This document shows positions 59,943 to 64,000 of a stretch of DNA of 64,000 nt, piece after piece; within the stretch, counting starts at the first letter, position 1, and the number at the start of each line of letters is the position of its first letter. The translations under genes were made by a program, and so were the position numbers. Below the pieces are notes generated by a model. That model ran no database searches and was not told the origin of the DNA. It worked only from the letters and a program-made list of their open reading frames with translations. The stretch comes from Polyporus tsugae. Its lineage: Eukaryota > Basidiomycota > Agaricomycetes > Polyporales > Polyporaceae. The stretch is from assembly GCA_024305745.1 (NCBI GenBank), contig JAHRBS010000003.1:1550001-1614000 (forward strand), given 5' to 3'.

Positions 59943-62370
59943 TTAAAGGTGCTCGTCGCAATTGAGAATGAACTTGGTCAAGAAGCGGATCGACTCAATC
60001 CACCCTTCCGCTCGAATGGCTAGTTATATCACAAAGGGGCGTTAGATTCCCTTCCACAGTGTCCGGAGCACACGGTAATTCTCGCTCACCTTCGTTGACC
60101 GTATGTGCGCCGTTGAAAGCATCCTTGTCGGTCAGATGCCTGTACCGGAAGATATTCTTCGTGAGTCCCCAGTAGTACCGCGTATCTGCACACCACCAGT
60201 CAGGATGCAAGACTCGGCGCATATACTCAAGGTAGTTCTTCACGTACCGGTGTTCCCGAGAATCAACTGGGGTGCAACGACGACCCCACTCGCGTTGTAC
60301 TCCCCCGCGCTCTCCACCGTCGCCTTGATCGTCCCCGCCAGCACCTGGTACGGGTCCCCCGCGCCCGTCGGCGTGACCGGTGACGGCTCCAGCGCGGTCC
60401 CAAACGCGTCCGACAGCCGCACGTGTCCCCTGCCTCCCTCCCCTGCGCCCAACTGCTCCCCGAACGCGTCCATGGTCAGGTTGAACCGGCGCGCGACGGG
60501 CAGGACGACCGCCATCAGGTGCGCCTGGACGTCCGCGACACCGCCGTGCTGCGCGATGCGGTGGTTCACGAGCGCGCTCGCGAGCTCAGGCAGCGCGTTC
60601 ACCTTCACGCCCCCGGACACGACGTCGACCGCCTGCGTCGTGCCCAGCACGGCGTGGGCGAGCGGGGTCGCCGTGAGCAGCGCGTCGCGGAGCCGCTCGA
60701 GCGCCTCGTTGTCGTCGGGGCTGGCGGCGGCCTTGAACGCGAGCGCGCGGAGCGGCTTGGGGAACGCGGGGCCGTACGTCGCGGCGCAGAGCGTGGAGCG
60801 GTACGGGCTGCCGCCGCGGACAAGCGCGGGCGCGTGCGGGTGCGCCTCGATCTCGACGAGCAGCGCGGAGAGGATGCCGATCGCGGTGTGTGGCGGGGGC
60901 ACGGAGGAGTGGCCGCCTGCGGTGCTCACTTCGAGGCGGACGTCGAGGTAGCCTTTTTCGGCAAGGGACGGCGTGGCGAAGATGACGGAGGGGCCGTAGG
61001 GCGTGCTGTAGCTACCTAGAGGAGCGGGGAGGGGCGCGTTGAGGTGCAGTAAAGGGAACCGGGGTGGGGTGCTTACCGCCTTCGTCGAGCAGGGCTGCGA
61101 AGCCGTTGGTTCCGTATTCCTTCTCAAGGAAGTCTGCGATGTGGCCAGCGCCCTGGAGTGATGTTTCGTGTCTGAGGATGAACGGCCAAGGAGTCATCCG
61201 TTGGAGGACTCACCTCGCTGCCAGACGCCTCTTCATCGAACCCAAATGCCCAGACGAAAGTGCGCGTTGGGTTAAATTCCTGCTCGATGAGCGCGGTGAT
61301 GGCATGTCTGCGATTGAATTTGCATCCGATCAGAACATGCCCTATAGTTGGGAGAGGAAGGGGGTAATCACAGAGATGCAATGAGGTCCGACTTGTCGTC
61401 GCAGCTCCCTCTTCCCCAGATCCATTTGCCTGTGAACCGAACATCATTAACCAAGTAACCGCTATAATCAACTAATGTCGCCACCGTCATAGTGCCCAGA
61501 GTACGGAGGGTGTATCCAGTCCTTCTCAGTGGCAGGTTCCACTGGCACGACGTCTGCATTAAAGCATCAGCGAATTATTGACGGGCACAGAAGAGTCGTC
61601 GTTGTGTTCACCTTGATGGGCCGCCATGAGGACAGGCAACAATGATGGATCGGACCCTTGCCAGCGTAGGACGATGCCGTGCGTATTAATCTTGAACACC
61701 TCAAGCGTCTGGAAACTGCAGCAAGCGAGTTCGGATAATGGGTCACTTCGTGCCTCGGAGAATGGATCACTTACACTTTCGGGAACGTTTCCTCTAAGTA
61801 TTCGTGGAGCTTGGGGAAGGTGTCCCAGCGAAGGTCTACTCCGACCGGGCCGAGGTCATCGTAGGACTCAGTCCTGTGTTGCGTAGTTTTGAAGCATTAG
61901 CACCGCCGCCCAGATACACTGGAGTAACAAACGCACGGGACTTGGACGGCACCACTCAACCTCTTGTATGCGGCAAGCTTGAACTGTTCATCGGCGTAGA
62001 CCGCATCGAGCTGCTTTGCGAGGCCAGCATACTTGACAGGAAGGAGTGGCTCGGCCTGCGGACAGTATTCCGAATTTTCGTTGGGAGGTATGGGGCCGAC
62101 TTGCGTGTACTGGTCGGCTACACGGTTGTCGCTTCCCCATGGCCAATGGATGTAAGTGATAGCCAGCACCACACAAAAGAAAACGATCGCCCGTAAGACG
62201 CGGATTGCTGGACTGCTCGTAGGTCGGGTTTCTTCCTGCGCGGACGGTCCGCTATCAGGCTTTTCGCCATCGTTGTAGGAGACTGTGAGGACACGGTCTT
62301 TCTGCGAGTGGAAATGCGAGGGGAGTATTGGCATCTTGTCCGCGATATGCTGTGCCACTCGAGACTCCAT
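59943..62370 (-). CDS. CPS1: Carboxypeptidase S (M20 metallopeptidase), copy 2
   Basis: Paralogue of the enzyme at 25549-28070. The start gives MESRVAQHIADKMPILPSHF; one membrane segment, VLRAIVFFCVVLAITYIHW, is a type II anchor after a long cytosolic N-terminus. Metal-site elements are AAHQDVVPVEP (split by an intron after the Gln codon), WGRGSCDDKSDLIAS and WAFGFDEEASGSE. VLGTTQAVDVVSGGVKVNAL and LPELASALVNHRIAQH mark the dimerisation domain. A last intron joins VNE to AIRAEGWIESIRFLTKFILN, ending CDEHL at a TAA at 59943-59945. Its catalytic loop differs from copy 1 (SCDDKSD against SSDDKSG), which may mean altered specificity. The coiled-coil gene ends only 125 bp away on the other strand. 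Confidence 0.93.
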
Positions 62371-64000
62371 TGGGGCCGGGGGACCTTGCGCACGAAACCT
62401 GTTATGAGGCAGTACTATCAGATCCGGTCGAGGAAGATGTCAGTCAACAAAAGGTGTAACCAAACCAACCACGCACTGGCACCTGAGTGACCCTCTGTTC
62501 ACAGTGAGCCCGCTTGATCTGAGTACCACAACGCGGATCCGGAGGTAGTTACGTGGTGAGATAAGCACTCACTTTAGTAAATCGTGTCAGGGATCAACGC
62601 AGTCTCGGATGAGGGACCGCGGTTTGGACCAGACGTTGATACAGTTAGCAACTCTCGTGGGAGTCCAAGGTGGGTGGGAGGACGTCGGCCCCTATAATCC
62701 TGCTTATCTATATTTGATATCCGGTAGTGGCGGCATCGTCGGGAAGGGCAGGAAAAGCCCGATCGCATGTAAGTAAGTCACTCAACCCGGCGCTGGCCAT
62801 GGGCCGAAGGCCACCGTCGGCCGCGGGGCAACTGACGGTGTATATCCCTGGACCTCCCATAGGCGGACGTAGTAACCTACGACGACCAGAGGCTCAGGTT
62901 AGGTCCCGCACACCTTCCTTGAACAGACGGGGGAATCTCTCTCCACTTACGATACATTATCTACACCGTACATACATACATCACTTGCATAGCACTAGGT
63001 AGCAGCCACATAGGCCGTAACCGGCCTGAGCGCTGCTATATAAAATCGGATTTCATCGTCATCATAAGTTAAAGTACAGGCCCCAGGGTATACGTTGGCT
63101 ACGTACTGCGCAATAGGGATTAGTGCTCCCATAAAGACTCTTCCTCAATTTAAAGGAGTGGCGGTTTGTCAACGATGAACATACTTACGAGTAGGTTTCA
63201 ATTCTCCCTAGGCTGCGACAGAGATGTCGGGACAAAGAATAAGATAGCTAGGCGCATAGCTAGACTGTGGAGTCTACCAGAAAAACCGACGATGAATGTA
63301 TGGAATATATTCTGTTGAGGGCAAGCCAAGAGTACGATTGCCGCGGCCTCCGGAGGGACTGGTTTGCGTTGGCGTAGCGCCCAATGTGGGACAATGATCC
63401 GGGACAGCCACTTCCGCAACATGAACAAACAGGAGTCTCGTCGTATCAAGAACCTCCGAAGCGGCTTCAACGTTTCCCATAGTGGCGGCGGCCAAGTATA
63501 CTATAAGTATAGTCAATTCACCATCTCGCCCACTTACATGTTTGGAATGTTGAGTGACTGTTACCAGTCAGCACCGCCAACGAAGTATGGAGTTAGACTC
63601 ACGTCACTCAGTCTGTGTCCCAACTTCGACCTTTCATTCATCCGGTCCAACAATGCTCAGCGGCGAAAACTACACTAAGTTCATCATCAAGAATCTTGAC
63701 ACTGACAGTGGTCCGCGTCCACATCGCATTCTTGTACTTCACCTCAGTTTCTCTTGACGTTCCGTGTAGGGCTTCGCGATGGGTTGGTTACCCTGCCAGT
63801 GGCGTTCCCCTGGCATTACTGATGATGTGGCCATCGAACATGACTATGGTCTTCTGGTGAGTCCACATCGCATTTCCATATCTGATGATACACGCACTGA
63901 GATGAATGTTATTGTCATGGACGCACGACACGGCGCTCGGGCTTCGTCATAGTGCACACCCTCTGAACGATCCGACGAACTCACCGTCTCCTGTGGAACC
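62371..64000. other. Unassigned right-hand end of window
   Basis: The first few hundred bases must hold the promoter of carboxypeptidase S copy 2. Beyond that there is no exon I can support. A short plus-strand frame near 63654 reads MLSGENYTKFIIKNLDTD before a possible splice site, and another frame near 63770-63860 is hydrophobic (LALLMMWPSNMTMVFW); these could belong to a gene continuing past the window. Confidence 0.35.

Overview
The window is nuclear DNA of a filamentous basidiomycete, probably an Agaricomycete. The evidence is GC-rich coding sequence, genes broken by many introns of about 50-70 nt with GT..AG ends and CTGAC-like branch sites, and proteins of typical fungal families (Zn2Cys6 regulator, carboxypeptidase S, Lrg1- and Rgd2-type RhoGAPs). 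Genus and species cannot be read from the sequence. I recognise 24 genes. There is no CRISPR array, prophage, rRNA, convincing tRNA or intact transposon.

Layout. 1-1259 (+): 3' part of a cytochrome P450. 1797-3419 (-): mitoferrin-type mitochondrial iron carrier. 4284-5471 (-): purine phosphoribosyltransferase Xpt1. 5744-7435 (+): RNA polymerase III subunit Rpc53/RPC4. 7788-12116 (-): symplekin/Pta1, divergent from V-ATPase subunit G (12299-12859, +). 13391-16434 (-): Zn2Cys6 regulator with a polyglutamine tract. 17586-18048 (-) and 18489-19295 (+): ribosomal proteins P2 and uS19 as a divergent pair. 20015-25123 (-): Lrg1-type LIM-RhoGAP. 25549-28070 (-): carboxypeptidase S. 28651-30534 (+): mitochondrial ribosomal protein mL44. 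31233-35730 (+): F-BAR/DEP/RhoGAP protein. 36285-36939 (-): histone H2A, divergent from an M50B-like membrane protease (37318-38652, +). 39951-40771 (-) and 41023-41524 (+): Fis1 and Cox23, a divergent mitochondrial pair. 42329-45319 and 46796-50027 (both -): two tandem amidase paralogues. 51621-54344 (-): U2AF large subunit. 54937-56663 (+): SLC35F-like transporter. 57128-57966 (-): orphan membrane/coiled-coil protein. 58592-59817 (+): coiled-coil protein of unknown function. 59943-62370 (-): second carboxypeptidase S. The last 1.6 kb holds nothing I can name.

Most of the window is housekeeping: purine salvage, Pol III transcription, 3'-end processing, splicing, translation, chromatin, vacuolar acidification and proteolysis, Rho signalling, and mitochondrial iron, fission and translation. 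The accessory part is the P450, the amidase pair and the carboxypeptidase S paralogues. I found no obviously new multi-gene system. The most distinctive signals are in gene structure: start codons that form an entire coding exon (V-ATPase G, uS19, H2A), a 9-nt exon in uS19, a 7-nt exon followed by a GC-AG intron in Xpt1, an apparently missing arginine finger in the F-BAR RhoGAP, and an 87-nt in-frame stretch inside a long intron of mL44.
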